Shown here in pieces: positions 23,847-32,533 of a DNA stretch of 64,000 nt. The stretch is from NCBI GenBank assembly GCA_963755055.1, contig CAVWIS010000034.1, positions 434,001-498,000 of the forward strand, given 5' to 3'. The notes beneath the pieces are model-generated. The model did no database searches. It saw only the letters and a program-made list of their open reading frames with translations, and was not told the origin of the DNA. The position numbers were made by a program, and so were the translations under genes. This stretch comes from AP-16 sp963755055 (GTDB taxonomy: Bacteria; Pseudomonadota; Alphaproteobacteria; Rhizobiales; Xanthobacteraceae). Positions within the stretch are counted from its first letter, which is position 1, and each line of letters opens with the position of its first letter.

Positions 23847-24869
23847 ATGACAAGACGCCGGATCGCCATCATCGGGCTCGGCATGGCGCTCGGACCGTAC
23901 CTGAAAAGCCTGGAGGAGCTCGCCGACCGCGTCGAGGTCGCGGCGTGCTTCACGCCGAGCGCGGCGCGGCGAGAAGCATTCGCCGCGGCGCATGCCTGGC
24001 CGCTCGCCGACGATCTCGACACGGTCCTCGCCGACGGCAGCATCGAGATCGTCGTGGTGCTCACTCCGCCGAACACCCACCTCGAACTCGTGGAAAAATG
24101 CGCGGCGGCCGGCAAGCACGTGCTGCTGGAGAAGCCGGTCGCCGGCAGCCTCGCCGAGGCGCGGGGCCTGGTCGCCGCCATGGAGCGGGCGGAGCGAAAA
24201 CTCGCCGTCATGTTGCAGCATCGCTTTCGTGCCGTCTCGCGGCAGCTCGCCGGTCTCGTCGCCGCCGGCGGGCTCGGACGACTGGTCTCCGGATCGGCGG
24301 CGATCCGCTGGTGGCGGCCGCCGGGTTATTTCGCCCAGGAGGGCCGCGGCATGAAGGCGCGCGACGGCGGCGGCGTGCTGCTCACCCAGGCGATCCACAC
24401 GCTCGACCTGTTCCAGAGCCTCGCCGGGCCGATCGCCGAGGTCTCGGCATTCGCCGCAACCTCCCGGCTCCGCCGCATCGATACCGAGGACATGGTCGGC
24501 GCCGCGATCGTCTTTGCCGACGGCGCCGTCGGCACGATCGATGCCACCACCGTTGCCTATCCGGGCTTTCCCGAGCGCATCGAGCTTGCCTGCGAGCAGG
24601 CGACCGCGGTGCTCGCCGCGGAGACCCTCGACGTGTTCTACCAGGACGGCCGCCATGTCCGCACCGACGGCGGGCCGTCGCAGAGCGGCGGCGCCGACCC
24701 GATGGCGTTCTCCCACGAGGCGCACAAGGCGCTGATCGTCGACTTCCTCGACGCCATCGACCAGGATCGCCAACCTGTCGTCAGCGGCCGCGAGGCGCTG
24801 CGGGTGCAGGTCCTGATCGAGGCGCTGCTGCGCTCGTCCGCCGAGCGTCGGGCCGTGGAGGTGGCGTGA
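23847..24869 (+). CDS. Gfo/Idh/MocA-family NAD(P)-dependent oxidoreductase
   Basis: A 340-residue cytosolic dehydrogenase. The N-terminal Rossmann fold has RRIAIIGLGMALGPYLKSLE, and EIVVVLTPPNTHLELVEKC leads into the family's EKP motif (HVLLEKPVAGS). The C-terminal alpha/beta domain has DGGGVLLTQAIHTLDLFQ with the conserved His. Such enzymes oxidise sugars, inositols or imines. It is the first gene of a tight operon: the receptor gene starts one base after its TGA, and an SDR gene follows. A carbohydrate or polyol catabolic role fits the neighbouring ROK kinase, but the substrate is unknown. Confidence 0.9.
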   Translation: MTRRRIAIIGLGMALGPYLKSLEELADRVEVAACFTPSAARREAFAAAHAWPLADDLDTVLADGSIEIVVVLTPPNTHLELVEKCAAAGKHVLLEKPVAGSLAEARGLVAAMERAERKLAVMLQHRFRAVSRQLAGLVAAGGLGRLVSGSAAIRWWRPPGYFAQEGRGMKARDGGGVLLTQAIHTLDLFQSLAGPIAEVSAFAATSRLRRIDTEDMVGAAIVFADGAVGTIDATTVAYPGFPERIELACEQATAVLAAETLDVFYQDGRHVRTDGGPSQSGGADPMAFSHEAHKALIVDFLDAIDQDRQPVVSGREALRVQVLIEALLRSSAERRAVEVA

Positions 24870-24870
24870 C

Positions 24871-25851
24871 ATGCCAGGCGACATGAAGCGATTGCTCCCG
24901 CTCATCCTCGGCGCCGTGATGCTCGGCGCCATGAGCCAGCCGGCCGGCGCGCAAACTTTTCCGGATCGCCAGGTGCGCCTGGTGGTGCCATTCGCGGCGG
25001 GCGGGCCGGCCGACACGCTGGCGCGCATCCTCTCCGACAAGCTCGGCGGCTTCTGGGGCCAGCCGGTGGTGGTCGAGAACCGCGCCGGCGGCGGAGCCAA
25101 TATCGGCACCGAGTTCGTCGCCCGCGCCGCGGCCGACGGCTACACGCTGCTGCTCAATCCCTCGAACCACGTCATCAATGCGGCGCTCTACCGCAAGCTC
25201 GGCTACGATCCGCTCCGGGATTTCACGCCGATCGGCGAGCTCGCCTCCTACATGCTGGTGCTGGTGGTGCACCCCTCGGTGCCCGCCACGACGCTCGCCG
25301 AGTTCGTCGCACTCGTCCGGACAAAGCCCGGTCGCATGGCGGTCGGCAATGCCGGCATCGGCACGCCGACGCATCTCACCTCGCTCCTGTTCGCCCAGGC
25401 TGCCGGCCTCGATGTGGTGCAGGTCCCCTACAAGGGGGCGGCGCCGGCCAGCACCGACCTGCTCGGCGGCCAGGTCTCGGCGATGTTCAACAACCCGGTG
25501 AATGCGCTGCCGCAGATCAGGACCGGCGCGCTGCGCGGTCTCGCGGTCACCGGCGCCAAGCGCCTGGGGCTGGTGCCGGACCTGCCGACGGTTTCCGAAT
25601 CCGGCTATCCGGGATTCGAGGCGAGCACCTGGTACGGGCTCTTTGCGCCGGCCGGGCTGCCACGCAACATCGTGGACAAGATCAACGCCGACGTCGTCAG
25701 GGCGTTGCGTCTGCCCGACGTCGAGGAGAAGCTGGCAGCGCAGGGCTGGGACGTGATAGGCAGCGCCCCCGACGAATTCTCCGCCGTGCTCAGATCCGAG
25801 CTCGACAAGTGGACGAAATTGATCGACGGCGCGGGCCTGAGGATCGACTGA
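24871..25851 (+). CDS. Bug-family tripartite tricarboxylate transporter substrate-binding protein
   Basis: A 326-residue periplasmic solute receptor. A signal peptide (MKRLLPLILGAVMLGAMSQPAGA) is followed by the family opening FPDRQVRLVVPFAAGGPADT, the motif GGGANIGTEFVARAAADGYT, the ligand-loop region GNAGIGTPTHLTSLLF and QVPYKGAAPASTDLLGGQV. No TctA/TctB membrane genes are nearby, which is usual for the expanded Bug set of some alpha- and betaproteobacteria. ATG 24871 has GGAGG nine bases upstream; ATG 24883 would give a neater signal peptide. It is co-transcribed with the upstream dehydrogenase and the downstream SDR. The ligand is probably a carboxylate, unknown. Confidence 0.92.
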   Translation: MPGDMKRLLPLILGAVMLGAMSQPAGAQTFPDRQVRLVVPFAAGGPADTLARILSDKLGGFWGQPVVVENRAGGGANIGTEFVARAAADGYTLLLNPSNHVINAALYRKLGYDPLRDFTPIGELASYMLVLVVHPSVPATTLAEFVALVRTKPGRMAVGNAGIGTPTHLTSLLFAQAAGLDVVQVPYKGAAPASTDLLGGQVSAMFNNPVNALPQIRTGALRGLAVTGAKRLGLVPDLPTVSESGYPGFEASTWYGLFAPAGLPRNIVDKINADVVRALRLPDVEEKLAAQGWDVIGSAPDEFSAVLRSELDKWTKLIDGAGLRID

Positions 25852-25866
25852 ACATGGGGGACTGAG

Positions 25867-26643
25867 CTGGACCTCGGGATCACGGGAAAACGCGCGCTGG
25901 TCACCGGCGCCAGTCTCGGCATCGGCCGCGCCATTGCGGACGAGTTCGCGCGCGAAGGATGCGACGTCGCGCTGGTGGCGCGCGAGCCCGTGCGGCTGGC
26001 ACAGGCGGCCGGCGAGATCGCGGCGGCGACCGGGCGAAGAGCCTTCGCGGTGCCGGGCGACATCGCGGTTCTCGATCGCATCCCGGACCTGGTGGCCGAG
26101 GCGCGCGCCGCGCTCGGCGGGATCGACATCCTGGTCAACAATGCGGGCTCGACGCCCGAGGACGGCATCGCAAAGCTCGACTTCGACGAATGGCGGCACT
26201 CGGTCGAGCTGAAATTGTTCGGCTATGCGCGCTTTGCCCAATGCGTGCTGCCGGAGATGCGGGCGCGCCGCTGGGGCCGCGTCGTCAACATCATCGGACG
26301 CTCCGGCCACCAGCCGCGGCCGGTCTATCTGGCAGGCGGCTCGATCAATGCCGGCCTGCTCAATCTGACAAAAGCTCTTGCCGAGGCGTGCGCCGCCGAC
26401 AACGTGCTGGTCACTGGCGTCAATCCCGGCCCGATCGACACGCCGCGCTGGCAAAGCCTGCGGGAAAGATCCGCCATGATGGCGACCGAGTTCGACGCCC
26501 GCGCCGTCGCCAGCGTCCCGCTCGGCCGCCTCGGGCGCGCCGACGAGGTGTCCGGCCTCGTCGCCTTCCTGTGCTCTGAGCGCGCGAGCTTCCTCACCGG
26601 CGAGATCGTCAATATCGACGGCGGCGGAACGCGGTGCATCTGA
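25867..26643 (+). CDS. SDR-family oxidoreductase with problematic start
   Basis: A short-chain dehydrogenase/reductase of about 258 residues, third gene of the operon. The cofactor motif is GASLGIGRAI, the structural motif is NNAG, and the C-terminal segment GEIVNIDGGGTRCI is typical. Where the classical YxxxK is expected the sequence reads VYLAGGSINAGLLNLTKAL, so Tyr and Lys are not in the usual spacing (G-S-I-N replaces S-x-x-K); activity is therefore uncertain. No ATG or GTG exists upstream of the Rossmann motif in this frame. CTG at 25867 is the only candidate, with GGGGG upstream. Dropping one G from the run at 25856-25860 would instead give ATG GGG ACT GAG CTG (MGTELDLG). Confidence 0.8.
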   Translation: MDLGITGKRALVTGASLGIGRAIADEFAREGCDVALVAREPVRLAQAAGEIAAATGRRAFAVPGDIAVLDRIPDLVAEARAALGGIDILVNNAGSTPEDGIAKLDFDEWRHSVELKLFGYARFAQCVLPEMRARRWGRVVNIIGRSGHQPRPVYLAGGSINAGLLNLTKALAEACAADNVLVTGVNPGPIDTPRWQSLRERSAMMATEFDARAVASVPLGRLGRADEVSGLVAFLCSERASFLTGEIVNIDGGGTRCI

Positions 26644-26793
26644 TCGTCGGCAAGCTTCGGCTCGGAGCGCTGGATCATTCGAGCAGGGATCATTTTCTCC
26701 GGAAGCGACGCGGCATCGGGCTCTCCCGTCTTCCGTCGTTCGCGGCATCAGGAATATGGTCGCCGCTGGGCCGTCCCGGCGAAGGCCGGCCGC

Positions 26794-28170
26794 TCATGTG
26801 AAGATCGCTCTCAGTCTGGCGAATTGAGTTCCGAGGCGGCGCGCCCATCGCGCCGTGCTGGCCCGGCCCATCGCAAGCCCGTCGGTCGTTCGCGCCGCTT
26901 CGAAGGACGGCAAATGAACCCGGGACGCCTGTTCGGCGAGCTTCCGGTGGCACAATTCACGATCCGCATTGGCCTCCTTCAGCCAATTCGAAAGTTGCTC
27001 GATCTGCCCGTGGCATGCCGATCGGTCCGCATTGGCTTCGTTCAGCCACGCAGCGAGCTGCTCGATCTGCTGGTGAGAGGAGGCGCGATCCGCGTTGGCC
27101 TCGGCGAGCCAGCTCGTCAACGTTGCGTTCTGCCCCCGTTCCCGAGCGCGTTCGGCTTCGGACTGTCGCAGCTGATCCGTCAGGTTCGCGTAAGGCGCGG
27201 CCAATGCGTCGGCAATCGATCGTGCGGTCCCGGCCGTCATCGGCAGGTCGCCGGCTGCGCAGCGATGCTCACGGAGGCGGTCGGACATCGCCGCGAGGAA
27301 TGCGGAGACCATCGCGGCCTTGCGGTCGAGCGCAAGGTCCCGGATGAAACTGTACGGTCCGATGTTCGCTGCGGCCAGGAGAAGGCGCTGAAGGGCGGAC
27401 CAGACGAGGAGCCATTGTTGTGCCGCCGTCAGGTCGAAGCTCAGCGCTTCGTCGAGGACGTCGGCACAGTGCGCTCCCCAGGCCCCAATCTTCCTGTCGT
27501 CGTCCCACCGGGTCCATTGGAAGTGGCTCATCCCGGCATGAAAGCGCTTGCGGAATCTTGCCTGCCCGACCCGGTGCAGCTCTCCGGCCCGCGCCAGCCG
27601 CATGAGCCAGGTGCTGTCGGCGGCGAAATTGTCGTGGTCGTTGCCGCGCAATCCCGACCGGGCGACCGCCGACCTGATCAGGCCGCTGAAGGCGATTGCG
27701 TTGTAATGGTGCGCCATCACGTCGTAGGCGCGCTCGAACGGGCCGCCGGTTATCGACGCTTGAGAAAGGACGTGGTCCTCGGTGCCGAATGCCTGCATAT
27801 CCGCGAAAGCGACACAGCAGGACGGCGTCATGTTCATATGCGCGAGCAACGTGGCGATGCAACTCGCCTCGAGGACATCGTCGTGGCCGTGGATAAGGAC
27901 GAATTCGCCGCGGGCGCGGCGCAGCATCCAATTGCAGTTCTCCATCCAGCCGAGCCGCTCGGGCTGGACCACCAGACGGAATCTCGGGTCGCACACGAGC
28001 TCGCGGCAGATATCCGCCGATGTATCGGTGGACGCGTCGTCAGATATGAGGACCTCGAAATCGGTGAAAGTCTGATCTCTGACGGAGACCAGCAACTCGG
28101 CCACCCATTGGGCCCCATTGTAGACCGGCACGCAAATCGTGACGCGCGGCAACGGACTGTCTTCGATCAC
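26794..28170 (-). CDS. Family 2 glycosyltransferase with tandem coiled-coil repeats
   Basis: A 458-residue protein. The first 230 residues are a GT-A glycosyltransferase (PRVTICVPVYNGAQWVAELL, then VLISDDASTDTSAD, and HGHDDVLE as the DxD-like site). The C-terminal part carries three tandem 21-residue repeats, each of the form LxxWLxEANADRxxxHxQIEQ (about 345-410), which should form a coiled coil. Such tails are seen in surface-polysaccharide glycosyltransferases and may set oligomer or membrane-complex assembly. The start is GTG at 28170, the first codon before the conserved strand, with a weak ribosome site. No other polysaccharide gene adjoins it, so the acceptor is unknown. Confidence 0.85.
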   Translation of the reverse strand: MIEDSPLPRVTICVPVYNGAQWVAELLVSVRDQTFTDFEVLISDDASTDTSADICRELVCDPRFRLVVQPERLGWMENCNWMLRRARGEFVLIHGHDDVLEASCIATLLAHMNMTPSCCVAFADMQAFGTEDHVLSQASITGGPFERAYDVMAHHYNAIAFSGLIRSAVARSGLRGNDHDNFAADSTWLMRLARAGELHRVGQARFRKRFHAGMSHFQWTRWDDDRKIGAWGAHCADVLDEALSFDLTAAQQWLLVWSALQRLLLAAANIGPYSFIRDLALDRKAAMVSAFLAAMSDRLREHRCAAGDLPMTAGTARSIADALAAPYANLTDQLRQSEAERARERGQNATLTSWLAEANADRASSHQQIEQLAAWLNEANADRSACHGQIEQLSNWLKEANADRELCHRKLAEQASRVHLPSFEAARTTDGLAMGRASTARWARRLGTQFARLRAIFT

Positions 28171-28374
28171 GAACTTCTCGTCGGACGCACTCGGCGCTCC
28201 GTGCAGCCGAGAATGCGACCGTGGTATCGGAGCTCTGCCGTAGCGTCAACCAACGCAAGGGCGCAGCTTCGGATGACGCAAGCAGCGCGAGCATAATAAC
28301 CTGATATACAGGCTTTTCATCGGTGAATCAGGCGTCATCTCCAATAGCCGGATATACATACTTTTCGCGTCCGC

Positions 28375-30162
28375 CTACTGCTTCGGCGTGATGCTCAGGT
28401 CGGTGGCCGGCCTGGGGATGCTGCCGTCGCGCACCGTCGGCTGGTCGCGCCACTGGCGGCCGAGATCGACCAGCTCGCCGGCGCGGCGCAGCATCTCGGC
28501 GAGCCGGGCCGGATCCTGCTTGTAGTGCTGTGCACGAGCCGGGTAGTCGGCGAGAAAATCCCGGAACGGCGGCATGCCGCCGGCGCCGTCATAGGCCTGG
28601 GTGATCTCGTCGAGGGTCTGCTCCATGCGCGCCATGGCGATCAGGAACCGCCGCCAGCGGTGCTCGTTCATGTCGAAGTCCGACTGGATGACGCGGCCGG
28701 CCTCGGCGCCGTAGCCGACGAGCCGGTCGATCACGTCGGGCGGCATGGTGATGTTCAGGCCCCCTTCGCTCGGCGTCAGCGCGACGTGGACGATGCGCTC
28801 GCGGTAGCCCGGCAGGACGCTCTGCAGATTGTCCTGCCAGTCCTTGGCGGCGGAGATGAGCCGTGCCGCGAAAGACACCGTGCCGCCGATGTCGTCGATC
28901 GGCAGCAGCGCGCCGCCGGTCGGGGCGCTGGTCTCCGGCATCCACACCTGGTCGCCGTGGTGGCGCTCGGGGTTGAAGTTGTCGAGCGACACCGCGAAGG
29001 TCGGCGTGTTGGGCAGCAGGTGGTCGAAGAACTGGATGGGAAAATTGTTCGACAGCCCGCCGTCGCTGAACAGGCAGCGGCGCGGCACCTGGTTGGCCGG
29101 CGCCGCCAGGGTGAAGTCGCGCGCATAGAGCGGCACTGCGCTGATGAGGAACGGGAAGCTCAGGCTCATCCGGGTGGCGACGACCACTGGGAGCAGGTCC
29201 TCGGTGGGGAAATAGTAGTACTCGGCCGGAACCGCGGGGCGCGCCGTCTGTGCGGTCCCGGCCGGCGCCGCACCGTCAGCCGGGCGCTCGCCGGGCACGA
29301 ACGGCTCGCAGGTCGCGAGCAGATAGTCGCAGATCCGCGCCGGAAAACATTTGGCGAAATCCTGCGGGCGGAACAGGTAGATCCGGTTGCTCCACGGCAG
29401 CCGGTGCGGGCGGCGCATGGCGAGATTGGTGGTCATCATGGCGAGCTCGATCGACCGGCCGCCGGGCCCCGGGTTCGCCAGATGGCCGAAGGTGAGAGGG
29501 CCCTTGTCGAGCCCGGCGACCCGGTCGATCGTGTCGGCAAGCCAGTCGGAGAGGCCCGGCTCAGTCGCGCCGGGCTGCGTCGGCCCGGGACAGAGGCCGT
29601 AGCCGTTCGCCGGAAGATCGCGCGTGACCACCAGCGCCAGGCGCACGACGAGCGCCACGACGAGGCCGAGCACGGCGGCGAGCAGCCAGAATGCCGCCCA
29701 TCCCGGCGCGCCGTGCGCCGCGGCCCAGGCGGCGAGCGCGAGGCCGGGCACGACCCCGACGAGGGCGGCGCCCCAATATCCGGTCAGCAAGGCGCCGAGC
29801 ACGCCGACGACCGCGCCGGCTGCTCCCTTGTGCCCGACCGCCGCCACGAAAACGTTGAAGACCGGTTTGAGCTCCGGGGTCGGCTGGAACAGCGACAGCA
29901 GCCGCGGCCCGATGTCCTGCGGCAGCGCCGCAACGCGCTGGAATCCCCCGTTAGCCCGGGCATATTCGGCCGCTGCCGTGACCGCGGCCGCGATCGCCCC
30001 GACCGAGGTCCCGCCGATGCTGGAAAACCGGTAGCGGCGCGCCAGCTCGACGATGGTCAGCGGATAGACGACGCCGCTGCTGATCCCGCCCTTCATCACG
30101 AGATCGCAGCTCAGTTGCGGATGATCGAAGTCGGTCTGGGAATAGTCATGAGCGCCCGCCAT
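28375..30162 (-). CDS. Patatin-like phospholipase with membrane-spanning insert
   Basis: A 595-residue patatin-domain lipid acyl hydrolase. The oxyanion motif is VMKGGISSGVVYP, the nucleophile elbow is GGTSVGAI (Ser53), and the catalytic Asp367 is in SDGGLSNNFP, so the Ser-Asp dyad is intact. Between the two parts lies an unusual strongly hydrophobic insert (about residues 105-185, at least three helices, such as FWLLAAVLGLVVALVVRLALVV) that would anchor the enzyme in the membrane. The start at 30162 has GAGGAG seven bases upstream. It is divergent from hyuA across a repeat-containing spacer. Its substrate, probably a phospholipid or acylated molecule, is unknown. Confidence 0.88.
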   Translation of the reverse strand: MAGAHDYSQTDFDHPQLSCDLVMKGGISSGVVYPLTIVELARRYRFSSIGGTSVGAIAAAVTAAAEYARANGGFQRVAALPQDIGPRLLSLFQPTPELKPVFNVFVAAVGHKGAAGAVVGVLGALLTGYWGAALVGVVPGLALAAWAAAHGAPGWAAFWLLAAVLGLVVALVVRLALVVTRDLPANGYGLCPGPTQPGATEPGLSDWLADTIDRVAGLDKGPLTFGHLANPGPGGRSIELAMMTTNLAMRRPHRLPWSNRIYLFRPQDFAKCFPARICDYLLATCEPFVPGERPADGAAPAGTAQTARPAVPAEYYYFPTEDLLPVVVATRMSLSFPFLISAVPLYARDFTLAAPANQVPRRCLFSDGGLSNNFPIQFFDHLLPNTPTFAVSLDNFNPERHHGDQVWMPETSAPTGGALLPIDDIGGTVSFAARLISAAKDWQDNLQSVLPGYRERIVHVALTPSEGGLNITMPPDVIDRLVGYGAEAGRVIQSDFDMNEHRWRRFLIAMARMEQTLDEITQAYDGAGGMPPFRDFLADYPARAQHYKQDPARLAEMLRRAGELVDLGRQWRDQPTVRDGSIPRPATDLSITPKQ

Positions 30163-30260
30163 GGTCCTGCTCCTCGATGGATGCAACGACGAGTATAGGC
30201 ATCGACTGCAGCGGACGCGAAGTCCATGGATCGCGCCGCGCCACACGCGCGGGACCAATC

Positions 30261-30398
30261 CCTCCCCTGAAAGGGGAGGGTGGCGAGCGCAAGCGAGCCG
30301 GGTGGGGTGCTGGCAACAGTCACTGTGTCTGCCGCTACGACCCCACCCGACCGGCCTTCGCTACGCCGCACACAGTGACCTCCCCTTTCAGGGGAGGT
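30261..30398. repeat. Interspersed intergenic repeat family B, copy 2
   Basis: A large inverted repeat: CCTCCCCTGAAAGGGGAGGG at the left and ACCTCCCCTTTCAGGGGAGG at the right, with GAGCCGGGTGGGGT and ACCCCACCCGACCGGC as inner arms. It fills most of the spacer between the patatin gene and hyuA and could fold into a long stem or terminate transcription from both sides. Related blocks lie at 14779-14915 and 37162-37299. Confidence 0.75.
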
Positions 30399-30484
30399 AT
30401 GGGCCGGCGACCGGTGGCATTCCGTGCCCGGATGCTGTTAGCTCGGCGCGGCCCCGGGCGGGTGGCCACGGAGAGTTTGCGCGC

Positions 30485-32517
30485 ATGAGCCGAAATATCG
30501 TCGGCGTCGATGTCGGCGGGACCTTTACCGATCTCCTCATGGTCGACGAGGAGGCGCGACGCTTCACCGTCGCCAAGGTGCCGACCACGCCGGAGGACCA
30601 GTCGGTGGGCTTTCTCGACGGCATCGCGGCGCTCGCCGTGCCGGCGAAAAATCTCGACGGGATCATCCACGGCACCACGATCGGCACCAACGCCGTCCTC
30701 GAGCGCAAGGGCGCGGCCTGCGGGCTGATCACCACGCGCGGCTTCCGCGACACGCTGGAGCTCGGCCGGCGCACCCGGCCCTATCCGTACGGGATGATCG
30801 GCAGTTTCGAGGCGATCATCCCGCGCGAGCTGCGCCAGGAGACGACCGAGCGCATCGATGCCGACGGCGAGGTGGTGACCCCGCTCGACGAGGCGGATCT
30901 CAGCCGGGCGATCGGGGCGCTCATCGACGCCGGCGCCGAGGCGCTGGTGATCCATTTCATCCACGGCTATCTCAACCCGGTCGCACGAGGAGCGCGGCGC
31001 TGGAGATCGCCAGGACGATGTGGCCCAACGACCACATCACGCTCGGCTCGCGGACCTTGCGCGAGGTGCGCGAGTTCGAGCGCGGCAGCACGGCGGCGAT
31101 CAACGGCTACATCCAGCCGGTGATCTCCCGGTATGTGTCGCGAGTGAGCGGGGCGCTCGCCGAGCAGGCATTCGGCCACGAGCTGCTGCTGATGCAGGGC
31201 AACGGCGGCATGATGGCGGCGGGCGTCGCCGGCGACCACGCGGTCCATACCGTCATGTCGGGGCCGGCGGCCGGCGCCATCGCGGCGGCGGCCAGCGCCG
31301 GCCAGGCCGGGTATCTCGAACGCCATCAGCTGCGACATGGGCGGCACCAGCTTTGACGTCGCCATCATCCTCGACGGCAGCCGGCGGTCAGCGACGAGAA
31401 GGACATCGCCTACGGCGTGCCGGTGCGCGTGCCGATGATCGACATCCATACGATCGGCGCCGGCGGCGGCTCGATCGCCCGCATCGATCGCGCCGGCATC
31501 CTGCAGGTCGGTCCCGAGAGCGCCGGATCCCGGCCCGGCCCGATCGGCTACGGCCGCGGCGGGACCGAGCCGACCGTCACCGACGCCAACCTGGTGCTCG
31601 GCCGGCTCAATCCGGCTGCCTTGACCGGCACCGTGGGCGCCGCCGATCCGCTGCGGATCGGCGAGGTGCTGGAAGGCCGCATCGGCCGCCACCTCGGCCT
31701 CGACGCGGTCGCGGCCGCCGAGGCGATCGTGACGATCGCCAACAACCAGATGGCCGGCGCGATCCGCCTGGTCTCCATGGCCAAGGGCCATGATCCGCGC
31801 GATTTCGTGCTGTTCGCCTTCGGCGGCGCCGGGCCGCTGCACGCGGTCGCGCTCGCCCGCGAGCTCGGCATTCCGAGAATCCTGGTGCCGCGCTATCCGG
31901 GCATCACCTCGGCGATGGGATGCGTGCTCGCCGACGTGCGCCACGATTTCGTGCAGACCGTCAACCAGCCGCTGCTCGCCGTCGACGGTGCCGCGATCGA
32001 CGCGATCTATCAGCGGCAGGCCGAGGCCGGCCGGGCGCTCTTGGCGCGCGAAGGAATTGCGGTGACCGGGATCGACGTGCTTGCGGAGGCCGATCTGCTC
32101 TACCGCGGGCAGTCCCATGTCCTGCGCGTGCCGGTGACGAGCCCCGGCTTCGACCGTGCCCGCGTGCACGAAAACTTCGTCGAACGCTACCGCGCCCGCT
32201 TCGACATCGAGCTCCCGGAGATGCAGCCGATGCTGGTCAGCCTGCGCAGCGCCGTGATCGGAAGGCGGCCCTCCGTCGATCTGCGGCTTTTGGCATCGCC
32301 CGCGACCGGTCCGCTGGCGCAAGCCGTCAGCGGCCGGCGCCGCGTCTGTTTCGACGGCGCCTGGCACGACACCACCATCCTGCGTCGCGACGGGCTTCCG
32401 GCCGAGACCGCGTTCTCCGGGCCGGCCATCGTCGAGCAGCCCGACGCCACCACATTGATCGATCCGCGCTGCGAAGCCGTCACCGACGCGTTCGGCAACC
32501 TCATCGTCACAGTGTAG
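30485..32517 (+). pseudogene. hyuA: Hydantoinase/oxoprolinase subunit A, frameshifted
   Basis: The translation follows HyuA (ATP-dependent hydantoinase/oxoprolinase/acetone carboxylase beta-like) from start to end: VGVDVGGTFTDLLMVDEEA, HGTTIGTNAVLERKGA, FERGSTAAINGYIQP, CDMGGTSFDVAIIL, FAFGGAGPLHAVALARELG. The frame changes at about 30983, 30996, 31329 and 31380. The first three fit single extra bases, and the last fits one lost or two extra bases. Between the breaks the motifs are undamaged and codon bias is normal, so the break is either very recent or a sequence error. The subunit would pair with HyuB just downstream to hydrolyse a hydantoin- or oxoproline-like ring with ATP. Confidence 0.85.
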
Positions 32518-32533
32518 GCGGAGCAATTTTTTC

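Noticed and set aside
22862..24211. Longer version of the ROK kinase extending to 24211
   Set aside because: The conserved start MRIGIDIGGTK is at 23764; the extension overlaps the divergent Gfo/Idh gene and has no homology.
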